Shown: in pieces, positions 1 through 5,009 of the stretch
How positions within the stretch are numbered: the stretch's first letter is position 1
Layout of the letters: every line of letters starts with the position of its first letter
Source of the DNA: Nostoc sp. CHAB 5715
Lineage (GTDB): Bacteria; Cyanobacteriota; Cyanobacteriia; Cyanobacteriales; Nostocaceae
NCBI RefSeq assembly: GCF_020829685.1
Contig: NZ_JAIVFR010000567.1
Location: 1-5,028, forward strand
Reading direction: 5' to 3'
Length of the DNA stretch: 5,028 nucleotides
Position numbers and translations under genes: made by a program
Notes under the pieces: generated by a model
Database searches by the model: none
Told to the model about the DNA's origin: nothing
The model's input: only the letters and a program-made list of their open reading frames with translations

Positions 1-860
1 GCAACACCCGTGAGAGTTATAGGCGTAACTAGCCATAAGGCTCCCCAACGAGCTTGTCCATCAGCTATGCCATACCAAGATGATTCTGCATTCATCCACA
101 ATACCAAAAAACTAGCGGCTGCTAGTCCTAAACCGATGTCCCATCCACTACGTTGCCATAGCCCTTCACTAAGGCTAAATACCCATTCTGCAACCATCAA
201 AGCTAATAAAATACTTGCCCAGACTTGGTGATTCAGGGTTGGTAATAACCAATTAATGGTAAAGCAAAAAGTCAGCACTCCCATGATGTGAGTTAGATAT
301 ATCAGGGGAAGAGATGAGGGGGATCGGCGTTGAGTGACAAATGCCAGAGTAATTGTGGAAAATAGCAGATTTAGCGATCGCAATGCGGGATTTACTATTG
401 CGATCGTTGTTAAAAAAGCTCCAAATAACAGGGTGAGCAGTTCGCCAAATTTAGCCAATTCTCGCTTTTGGCTGCGATGCAGGCTATCTGTGAGTGCCAC
501 CATCAAAATTATGTATGGAAATAAAGCTACACCCAGCAACGCCCAAGGTTCATTTTGAGAATTGGTAAGTTGAGTACCAGTTGCGATCGCTAATTTCTGT
601 AAGCTATCAGGTACTAATCGCCAACCTAGCCAAATCGTCTGTAACCCAATGACGAAAACTGCTGCGAAGTCTACCTTTAAACTGTACTGCCGCAAGCGAC
701 TTCCCACAAACCACAAACCCAAAGCACTTACAGCTATTGCTTGCCAAGGATAATTTACTACCGAAACTAGCCAACCCAGGAAGAGTAGAATGCTGCCAAG
801 TCTTTCCCAGAGTAAGAGGGATGAGGGGGATGAGGGGGATGAGTAAAAAATAACTAACGA
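1..860 (-). CDS. Multi-pass membrane protein of unknown function, partial; N-terminus unclear, C-terminus beyond the left edge
   Basis: A minus-strand frame is open for 286 codons from just after an in-frame TGA (863-861) to the window edge. The translation is rich in Leu, Trp, Val and Ala and shows about eight to ten hydrophobic stretches, for example near residues 23-37, 40-54, 65-82, 105-124, 138-156, 163-177, 185-206, 213-229 and 243-257, joined by short polar loops such as TDSLHRSQKRELAKF. This is the pattern of an integral membrane protein, probably in the plasma or thylakoid membrane. I do not recognise the family. No ATG occurs before residue 120 (codon 503-501), which lies inside a hydrophobic stretch and is an unlikely start; in-frame TTG/GTG codons occur near 722-705. 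The first residues (YSSPSSPSSLL) are encoded by a tandem repeat. The true start may be a rare codon, or the 5' end may be frameshifted or truncated. Coding on this strand is favoured because the other frames give broken, unlikely proteins. Confidence 0.7.
374..381. repeat. HIP1 octamer GCGATCGC, first of seven copies
   Basis: Exact GCGATCGC sites start at 374, 583, 1035, 1131, 1773, 3967 and 4524. Seven in 5 kb is far above chance for an AT-leaning sequence and is the known signature of many cyanobacterial genomes. All seven lie inside coding frames (two in the membrane-protein frame, three in the lyase, two in the glycosyltransferase). None falls in the repeat-rich 1781-3966 interval, including the kinase gene. 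Confidence 0.9.
820..843. repeat. Tandem 9-bp repeat (GATGAGGGG, 2.7 copies)
   Basis: Two exact copies of GATGAGGGG (820-828 and 829-837) are followed by a partial GATGAG (838-843). The 9-bp period keeps the minus-strand frame, where it reads as Ser-Pro-Ser units at the start of the membrane-protein frame. A single 12-nt relative (GATGAGGGGGAT) lies at 313-324 inside the same frame. Short tandem repeats like this are common in Nostoc-type genomes. Confidence 0.85.
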
Positions 861-876
861 TCAATGAATTTTGACT

Positions 877-904
877 AATCCAAAATCTACAATCTAAAAT
901 CTAA
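877..904. repeat. Degenerate heptamer array (AATCYAA) before the lyase gene
   Basis: Four contiguous 7-bp units read AATCCAA, AATCTAC, AATCTAA and AATCTAA, followed by AATT. The array ends 7 nt before the ATG at 912 and fills much of the 51-nt gap between the two divergent genes. Degenerate heptamer arrays are a known feature of heterocystous cyanobacterial genomes. No Shine-Dalgarno sequence is visible between the array and the start codon, so the repeat occupies the space where leader or promoter elements would lie. Confidence 0.8.
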
Positions 905-911
905 AATTGGT

Positions 912-2102
912 ATGACCAGTACTTCTGCCACACAAACCAGGTTGCATAGCCATCGAGAGCAATTTCCAGCTTTGGCAAATAAGGCTTATTTCAATTATGG
1001 GGGACAAGGGCCGATGCCTCAAAGGGCAATGGATGCGATCGCCCAAACTCAAGCTTATGTTCAGCAAATAGGCCCCTTTGGTAATGAGGCGTATCGCTGG
1101 ATGGCGCCACAGACTAAAGCCGCAAGAGAAGCGATCGCTTCAGAGTTACATGCACCAAGCGAAACAATTACTCTTACGCAGAATGTCACTGTTGGCTGTA
1201 ATATCGCTCTATGGGGCATCGAGTGGCGTGCTGGCGACCATCTGCTGCTTTCGGATTGCGAACATCCAGGTGTAATTGCCATAACCCAGGAAATCGCCCG
1301 AAGATTTGCTGTAGAAGTTACTACCTGTCCCCTAAAAGCAACTTTAAATGAGGGCGACCCTGTAAAAGTTATTGCCCAGCACTTACGTCCTAATACCCGC
1401 CTTGTAATACTAAGTCATGTTTTCTGGAATACTGGTCAAGTTTTACCTCTTGATAAAATCGCCGAAGTATGCAGAAATAATCATTCTTTTTTACTGATAG
1501 ATGCTGCCCAATCTGCTGGTTTGTTGCCTTTAAACTTAACTGAATTGGGAGTAGATTTTTATGCTTTCACTGGTCACAAATGGTTATGTGGCCCTGCGGG
1601 TGCTGGTGGCTTGTATGTCCGACCAGAAGCACGAGAAAGCCTGAAACCTACATTTATTGGTTTTAATGGCATTGTTGTGGATAGTCAATCTCAGCTTGTG
1701 GATTGGCTTCCAGATGGGCGACGATATGAAGTGTCTACATTAGCTTATCCGTTGTATGTTGGGTTACGAGAGGCGATCGCAATCCATCAGCAATGGGGAA
1801 CCTCACAGGAACGTTACGAGCAAATTTGTCAGAATAGTAACTACCTCTGGCGGCGCTTAGTGGCGTTACCTGATGTCAAGTGTCTGCGAACTTCCCCACC
1901 CGAAAGCGGTATCGTCTCGTTCCAACTCATAAATAATCAGCCCCAAGCTCATTTGAAGTTGGTGCAGTTTTTAGATTCACAAAAGATATTAACTCGGACA
2001 ATTGCCGATCCTAGTTGTATACGCGTTACCGTCCATTACTTGACTTTAGAATCGGAAATCGACCAATTGCTTGAGGCGATTCAAAGTTTTTGCAAAATGT
2101 AG
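912..2102 (+). CDS. L-cysteine/L-cystine C-S-lyase (C-DES type), class V aminotransferase fold
   Basis: The 396-residue product is a fold-type I PLP enzyme of the class V aminotransferase group. It matches, from memory and over its full length, the cyanobacterial cyst(e)ine C-S-lyase known from Synechocystis, which splits cystine or cysteine to pyruvate, ammonia and a persulfide or sulfide that can feed Fe-S cluster assembly. Visible landmarks are FPALANKAYFNYGGQG near residues 18-33, DCEHPG at 115-120 with the ring-stacking His118, LSHVFWNTGQVLPL at 167-180, DAAQSAG at 197-203 with Asp197 facing the pyridine nitrogen and Gln200, and TGHKW with the Schiff-base Lys223. The C-terminal TRTIADPSCIRV stretch has Arg362 and Arg371, placed like the substrate-carboxylate arginines. 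The active-site Cys loop typical of SufS desulfurases is not seen. The ATG is supported by homology to the N-terminus; no ribosome binding site precedes it. The product is probably cytosolic. A generic class V enzyme of other substrate is the alternative. Confidence 0.93.
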   Translation: MTSTSATQTRLHSHREQFPALANKAYFNYGGQGPMPQRAMDAIAQTQAYVQQIGPFGNEAYRWMAPQTKAAREAIASELHAPSETITLTQNVTVGCNIALWGIEWRAGDHLLLSDCEHPGVIAITQEIARRFAVEVTTCPLKATLNEGDPVKVIAQHLRPNTRLVILSHVFWNTGQVLPLDKIAEVCRNNHSFLLIDAAQSAGLLPLNLTELGVDFYAFTGHKWLCGPAGAGGLYVRPEARESLKPTFIGFNGIVVDSQSQLVDWLPDGRRYEVSTLAYPLYVGLREAIAIHQQWGTSQERYEQICQNSNYLWRRLVALPDVKCLRTSPPESGIVSFQLINNQPQAHLKLVQFLDSQKILTRTIADPSCIRVTVHYLTLESEIDQLLEAIQSFCKM

Positions 2103-2148
2103 GCTAAGTACAGCTTTGCGTGAAATCGTAGCGTTTTTAATGCAAGGG

Positions 2149-2331
2149 GACGCATTGGCATTGTCAGTCGATGCGTTGGCATTGTTAGCCGATGCATTGG
2201 CATTGTCAGTCGATGCATTGGCATTGTCAGTCGATGCGTTGGCATTGTCAGTCGATGCGTTGGCATTGTCAGTCGATGCATTGGCATTGTCAGTCGATGC
2301 ATTGGCATTGTCAGCCGATGCATTGGCATTG
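2149..2331. repeat. 21-bp minisatellite, about 8.7 copies
   Basis: Eight full 21-bp units start at 2149, 2170, 2191, 2212, 2233, 2254, 2275 and 2296, followed by a 15-nt partial unit at 2317. The unit begins GATGCATTGG, continues CATTGTCAGTC, and contains the direct doublet GCATTG-GCATTG. Variation is confined to a few positions: GCA/GCG at the second triplet, GTC/GCC at the last, one TTA for TCA, and GAC for GAT in the first unit. Because 21 is a multiple of three and the unit lacks stops in five of six frames, long open frames cross it automatically (DALALSV on the plus strand, LTMPMHR or LTMPTHR on the minus). I therefore annotate DNA repeat, not protein. The 46 nt between the lyase stop and the array show nothing recognisable. 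Confidence 0.95.
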
Positions 2332-2338
2332 CCAAATT

Positions 2339-2355
2339 TAATTCGTTACGAATTA
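2339..2355. repeat. Short palindrome TAATTCGT-T-ACGAATTA
   Basis: A perfect inverted repeat with 8-bp arms and a 1-nt centre begins 7 nt after the minisatellite. Units of the type TAATTCGTAATTACGAATTA are, to my knowledge, frequent intergenic palindromes in Nostoc genomes, and this looks like a minimal member. No T-tract follows on either strand, so it is not an evident terminator. Confidence 0.6.
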
Positions 2356-2384
2356 CAGCTATTTTCAGGTAAATAGACCACGCG

Positions 2385-2629
2385 GTAGGGGTAAAGCGCA
2401 TTGCTCATTGGTGTCAACTTAAGCTAAAAATCGCTTATCTGTTGGCTTCCACGCCCGCCCAGAAATGAATTTCAGGGCTTATAGCTAAAGTCTACTAAAG
2501 TAGACTAAAGATTTTTGGCTATATTTAGTCATCTTCAGATGACTTTTACTATTAGCAAGGAACTTCAGTTCCTTGCGGGACATGGCTTTTACGTTAAGTT
2601 GACACCAATGAGCATTGCTAAACCCCTAC
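2385..2629. mobile_element. MITE-like element with long terminal inverted repeats and no transposase
   Basis: The left arm (2385-2429) and right arm (2587-2629) are inverted copies. The core is 21 nt identical (2402-2422 against 2594-2614, including TCATTGGTGTCAACTTAA). It extends inward through a 2-nt mismatch to TAAAA, and outward through a short divergent stretch to a shared GTAGGGGT. The arms enclose about 155 bp with no open frame worth calling but four hairpins. The architecture is that of a non-autonomous miniature transposable element; I cannot assign it to an insertion-sequence family. No target-site duplication is obvious at either of the two possible outer boundaries. It lies entirely between genes, between the minisatellite and the kinase gene. 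Confidence 0.65.
2457..2576. other. Run of four tight hairpins inside the inverted-repeat element
   Basis: Four perfect or near-perfect inverted repeats follow one another. At 2457-2478, GCCC-A-GAAAT and ATTTC-A-GGGC flank GA (one A/A mismatch). At 2489-2506, AGTCTACT and AGTAGACT flank AA. At 2527-2544, AGTCATCT and AGATGACT flank TC. At 2555-2576, GCAAGGAACT and AGTTCCTTGC flank TC. Every centre is two nucleotides between T and A, giving four-base loops (TGAA, TAAA, TTCA, TTCA) if the closing pair opens. Spacers are AT-rich, with repeated TAAAG and TAGC-like words. The arrangement would fold on either strand, as DNA or RNA. No promoter or product is recognised. Confidence 0.75.
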
Positions 2630-2694
2630 AACAGATGTGGTTCAAATACATGAAAACTGCTGTAATGAAATGCTGTACTAAGTAGGCTGTGCTG

Positions 2695-2718
2695 TAACGC
2701 ACTTTTACTAGTGCGTTA
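2695..2718. promoter_or_regulatory. Hairpin upstream of the kinase gene, arms TAACGCACT / AGTGCGTTA
   Basis: Nine-base arms flank the loop TTTACT and end 44 nt before the kinase ATG. No T-run follows, so it is a poor intrinsic terminator. It could be an operator, a leader-RNA stem, or one more dispersed palindrome; I cannot choose from sequence alone. The surrounding 2659-2743 stretch also carries four copies of GCTGTA (2659, 2672, 2691, 2738), of unknown meaning. Confidence 0.45.
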
Positions 2719-2762
2719 TGCTATCTCAAGCTAAGAGGCTGTACTTAACTCTGCTGAACTAA

Positions 2763-3308
2763 ATGAAAACCCTTTATTTACTTTGTGGCTTGGCGTTTTC
2801 CGGTAAAAGTACCTTGGCTAAAGCAATAGTCAATTACCTAAACTGTGCATCTGTAAGTCTGGATGATATCAATAAAGAGCGAGGACTTGGTTTTGGTGGA
2901 GATGGTATTTCCGTTGAAGAGTGGGAAAATACTCACCAGTTCGCAATTGGTATTTTGGATAATTTAATGCAGCTAGAAGAAGACATCGTTCTTGATGATA
3001 CAAACTGTTTTCGTTGGTTGCGTGACAGATTTAGAGAGGTCGCCAAACGACATAATTATGAAACCAGAGTAATTTACCTCGATGTTTCGCTAGAGGAAAT
3101 TTACATAAGAATGCAAATGAATGAACAGACTAAAAAACGTCAAGGAATCAAAAAGGAAATTTTCGCCGAACTAATGCAAAATTTTCAGCTTCCTGAAGTA
3201 GATGAAAATATTTTGCTATTCCAGAATGAATGCACTATCAAAGATTGGCTAGAACTCAATTGTATTATCGAACAGAATTCAGGAGTCAGGAGTCAGAATT
3301 CAGAATGA
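2763..3308 (+). CDS. Small P-loop kinase (AAA/zeta-toxin/polynucleotide-kinase-like NTPase)
   Basis: The 181-residue protein opens with a beta strand and a textbook Walker A motif, GLAFSGKST at residues 9-17. SLDDINKER at 32-40 follows, where Asp34/35 sits where related kinases place the catalytic base. A hydrophobic strand ending in DDTN (78-81) is the Walker B-like segment, then RDRFREVAKRHNYETRVIYLDV (87-108), and a basic lid-like region RMQMNEQTKKR (116-126). This order is typical of small phosphotransferases of the P-loop kinase group, whose members phosphorylate nucleic acid ends, nucleotides, sugars or other small molecules; the substrate cannot be read here. The protein is probably cytosolic. 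The ATG gives a natural N-terminus starting in the first strand, but no ribosome binding site is visible. The last 11 residues (QNSGVRSQNSE) and the TGA stop lie in repeat element A, so the native C-terminus probably ended differently. A toxin role is not supported, since no antitoxin gene is adjacent. Confidence 0.87.
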   Translation: MKTLYLLCGLAFSGKSTLAKAIVNYLNCASVSLDDINKERGLGFGGDGISVEEWENTHQFAIGILDNLMQLEEDIVLDDTNCFRWLRDRFREVAKRHNYETRVIYLDVSLEEIYIRMQMNEQTKKRQGIKKEIFAELMQNFQLPEVDENILLFQNECTIKDWLELNCIIEQNSGVRSQNSE

Positions 3309-3446
3309 ATTCTGTACGAAAAAGCGGATGAATAATCGGCGTTTTTGCACCCCCACCAAATTGAAAATTTGGTGGTCAACAAGAAAGTCGCGGGTCTGAA
3401 TCCCCGACTGATTGATTCTGACTCCTGAATTCTGACTTCTGAATTC
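3275..3446. repeat. Composite repeat element A: inverted heptamer arrays around a hairpin core
   Basis: Five plus-strand heptamers start at 3275, 3282, 3289, 3296 and 3303 (GAATTCA, GGAGTCA, GGAGTCA, GAATTCA, GAATGAA). The right end carries reverse-oriented units TGACTCC, TGAATTC, TGACTTC and TGAATTC from 3419 to 3446. The core contains CAGAAT-GA-ATTCTG (3301-3314), a strong stem with arms CCACCAAATT and AATTTGGTGG around GAA (3353-3375), and a stem with arms AGTCG-C-GGG and CCC-C-GACT (3386-3409). It fills nearly the whole space between the kinase and glycosyltransferase genes and overlaps the kinase 3' end. Its internal motifs and spacing match element B at 4769. About 36 AT-rich nucleotides separate it from the next start codon. 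Confidence 0.85.
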
Positions 3447-3482
3447 TTCTTCAACAAATAATTCATAATTTTTAACATTAAA

Positions 3483-4589
3483 ATGGAACGCCCAATTTTA
3501 TACTTAGCCATAACTAACCACGGTTTTGGTCATGCTACCCGCATTGCTTCTATAGCTGCGACAATTCAAAAATTATGTCCAGAAGTTCTGCTAATTCTCG
3601 TAACTACTGCCCCGCGCTGGTTGCTAGAGTGCTACATAGAAGGCGATTTTATCTATCGTCCCCGTGCATTTGATTTGGGTGTGGTGCAAACCGATAGTTT
3701 GACAATGGATAAAGTAGCGACTTTAGAAAAGTTGCTCGATATTAAGAAGCATCAAAATTCGCTCATTGCTTCAGAAGTGAATTTTATCCGCCAAAATCGC
3801 GTTAATCTCATTTTGGCAGACATTCCCTTCCTCGCTCCTGGATTTGCCAAAGGTGCAAATATTCCCTGCTGGATGATGAGTAACTTTGGCTGGGATTTTA
3901 TCTACCGAGATTGGGGAGGCGAATTTACCGCAGTTGCAGATTGGATTAGTGATTGGTACTCAAAGTGCGATCGCTTATTTCGTCTCCCCTTCCACGAACC
4001 GATGCAAGCTTTTAATAATATCACAGATGTCGGTTTAACAGGCGGTTCCCCCCGTCACTCTGCTGATGATTTACGTTCTTTTTGGGGAATAACTGCACCA
4101 GTGGAAAAAACTATTTTGTTGACCTTTGGCGGTTTGGGTTTACAGCAAATTCCCTACGATAACCTGCGGCGATTCCCAGATTGGCAATTTATCGTCTTTG
4201 ATCAATCTGCCCCTGATTTACCTAATTTAGTGAAAATTGATGACCGCAAATACCGCCCTGTAGATTTTATGCCTATTTGTGGACGAGTTGTTTCTAAACC
4301 TGGTTACAGTACTTTTTCTGAAGCCGCACTAGTAGGAGTACCTATTGTTACTATCCCCCGTGAGGACTTTGCCGAAGCAACTTTTCTAATAGAAGGCATA
4401 ACAAATTATAACCAGCATCAAATCATTACCCCATCTGAATTTTTTCAAGGGACTTGGGATTTTCTGCGTGAGTTACCTCAATTACCAAAGCAATTTGAAT
4501 TAATTGCTAAAGATGGTAATGAAGCGATCGCTCATGCTGTAATTAATTATTTCGAGTCGAATAAAGTTCTTCAAAACACCATCAATTAA
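3483..4589 (+). CDS. GT-B glycosyltransferase-like protein related to the N-terminal domain of plant L-arabinokinase
   Basis: The 368-residue protein has the two-lobed pattern of GT-B glycosyltransferases. The N-terminal lobe begins ILYLAITNHGFGHATR (5-20), a glycine/histidine-rich loop typical of UDP-sugar-binding relatives. DLGVVQTDSLTMDKVATLEK (64-83) and SNFGWDFIY (133-141) match, from memory, the N-terminal half of Arabidopsis L-arabinokinase, which reads FAYYVTGHGFGHATR, VQADALTVDRLASLEK and TNFSWDFIY. The C-terminal lobe starts near LLTFGG (212-217) and carries KPGYSTFSEA (272-281), then VPIVTIPREDF (286-296), the region that usually holds the nucleotide. The GHMP kinase half of the plant enzyme is absent, and length fits a complete single-domain protein. 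Donor and acceptor sugars are unknown. No signal peptide is seen, so it is probably cytosolic. The ATG gives a natural first strand; no ribosome binding site is visible. It is coupled to the next gene, two nucleotides downstream. Confidence 0.85.
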   Translation: MERPILYLAITNHGFGHATRIASIAATIQKLCPEVLLILVTTAPRWLLECYIEGDFIYRPRAFDLGVVQTDSLTMDKVATLEKLLDIKKHQNSLIASEVNFIRQNRVNLILADIPFLAPGFAKGANIPCWMMSNFGWDFIYRDWGGEFTAVADWISDWYSKCDRLFRLPFHEPMQAFNNITDVGLTGGSPRHSADDLRSFWGITAPVEKTILLTFGGLGLQQIPYDNLRRFPDWQFIVFDQSAPDLPNLVKIDDRKYRPVDFMPICGRVVSKPGYSTFSEAALVGVPIVTIPREDFAEATFLIEGITNYNQHQIITPSEFFQGTWDFLRELPQLPKQFELIAKDGNEAIAHAVINYFESNKVLQNTIN

Positions 4590-4591
4590 TA

Positions 4592-4921
4592 ATGGAATCT
4601 CCAGCAATAGATAAAGAAACTTTAGAATTAGCCACCCAAGATGTGCGTCGAGTTCTAGAAAGACAAAAAGAAGAACGGCAAATTTTAATTACTCAGATGA
4701 ACATTCTATTTGTTACAAACAGCGCTATACTAAGTTTTCTAACAATATCGAAATTGATTACCGAAGAAGAATTCAGAATTCAGGAGCCAGAATCCAGAAT
4801 GGATTCTGTGCGACTGGATGGAGAATCGAGGTTTAAAGCCCCCGATTTTAATCGTGGAGAAGAAAAAATTCTTTCTTTATTGAAACCCCTGACTTTAGGC
4901 ATGGGGTATTCTGAATTCTGA
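4592..4921 (+). CDS. Small single-span membrane protein with a repeat-derived C-terminus (probably truncated)
   Basis: The 109-residue frame starts two nucleotides after the glycosyltransferase stop, which suggests translational coupling. Residues 8-32 form a charged, probably helical or coiled segment (TLELATQDVRRVLERQKEERQ), followed by one hydrophobic membrane segment at about 37-56 (NILFVTNSAILSFLTISKLI). From residue 60 onward the coding sequence lies in repeat element B, giving FRIQEPESRMDSVRL and a polar tail; the TGA stop is also in the element. I infer that the original gene continued, perhaps with a second membrane segment, and that insertion of element B replaced its 3' end. The ancestral continuation is not evident in the 90 nt after the element. 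I do not recognise the family. It may be a decaying gene or a still-functional membrane anchor with a new tail. Confidence 0.6.
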   Translation: MESPAIDKETLELATQDVRRVLERQKEERQILITQMNILFVTNSAILSFLTISKLITEEEFRIQEPESRMDSVRLDGESRFKAPDFNRGEEKILSLLKPLTLGMGYSEF

Positions 4922-4938
4922 ATTCTGTCTTCTGACTC
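4769..4938. repeat. Composite repeat element B, homologous to element A
   Basis: Five heptamers start at 4769, 4776, 4783, 4790 and 4797 (GAATTCA, GAATTCA, GGAGCCA, GAATCCA, GAATGGA). Reverse-oriented units CTGAATT, CTGAATT, CTGTCTT and CTGACTC run from 4911 to 4938. The core has CAGAAT-GG-ATTCTG (4795-4808), a stem with arms AATCG-A-GG and CC-C-CGATT (about 4824-4847), and ACCCC paired with GGGGT (near 4885 and 4903). The left boundary is offset from element A by exactly 1494 nt in all five heptamers. The element overlaps the 3' half of the small membrane-protein gene. Confidence 0.8.
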
Positions 4939-4992
4939 CTTCTCATTCAGTTTCTGTCACAAGGCGGAGTTTTAAAGTTGTTCAATAAATTA

Positions 4993-5009
4993 TTAAATAA
5001 GTTATTTAA
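4993..5009. repeat. AT-only palindrome TTAAATAA-G-TTATTTAA
   Basis: A perfect inverted repeat with 8-bp arms and a single central G lies in the AT-rich tail of the window. It could be an operator-like site for a gene beyond the right edge or a chance product of base composition. The remaining 4939-5028 stretch shows no open frame or other recognisable element. Confidence 0.35.

Noticed and set aside
10..558. Plus-strand frames of about 73 codons opposite the membrane-protein frame
   Set aside because: They are short, low-complexity and antisense to a better hydrophobic frame that is open throughout.
607..864. Minus-strand TTG-initiated 85-codon frame as an independent gene
   Set aside because: After the first 20 residues its sequence is the out-of-frame shadow of the membrane protein; it is kept only as a possible clue to the missing N-terminus.
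2149..2331. CRISPR array
   Set aside because: Units are directly contiguous with no unique spacers.
2071..2376. Plus-strand frame reading DALALSV repeats
   Set aside because: It begins inside the lyase gene and consists mainly of the 21-bp minisatellite, which is open in five of six frames by its own structure; no conserved flanking protein sequence.
2081..2401. Minus-strand frame reading LTMPMHR / LTMPTHR repeats
   Set aside because: It has the same cause as the opposite-strand frame; it overlaps the lyase 3' end and the inverted-repeat element and shows no domain.
2385..2629. Complete insertion sequence
   Set aside because: The 155-bp interior is too short for a transposase and has no open frame of note.
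2763..3308. Zeta-type toxin of a toxin-antitoxin pair
   Set aside because: The P-loop fold is compatible, but no antitoxin-like gene lies next to it and the specific toxin substrate-binding residues cannot be shown.
3353..3375. Rho-independent terminator after the kinase gene
   Set aside because: The stem is strong but no T-run follows on the plus strand, and it belongs to the core of repeat element A.
3293..3511. Minus-strand 72-codon frame across element A
   Set aside because: It is made almost wholly of repeat sequence and overlaps the start of the glycosyltransferase gene.
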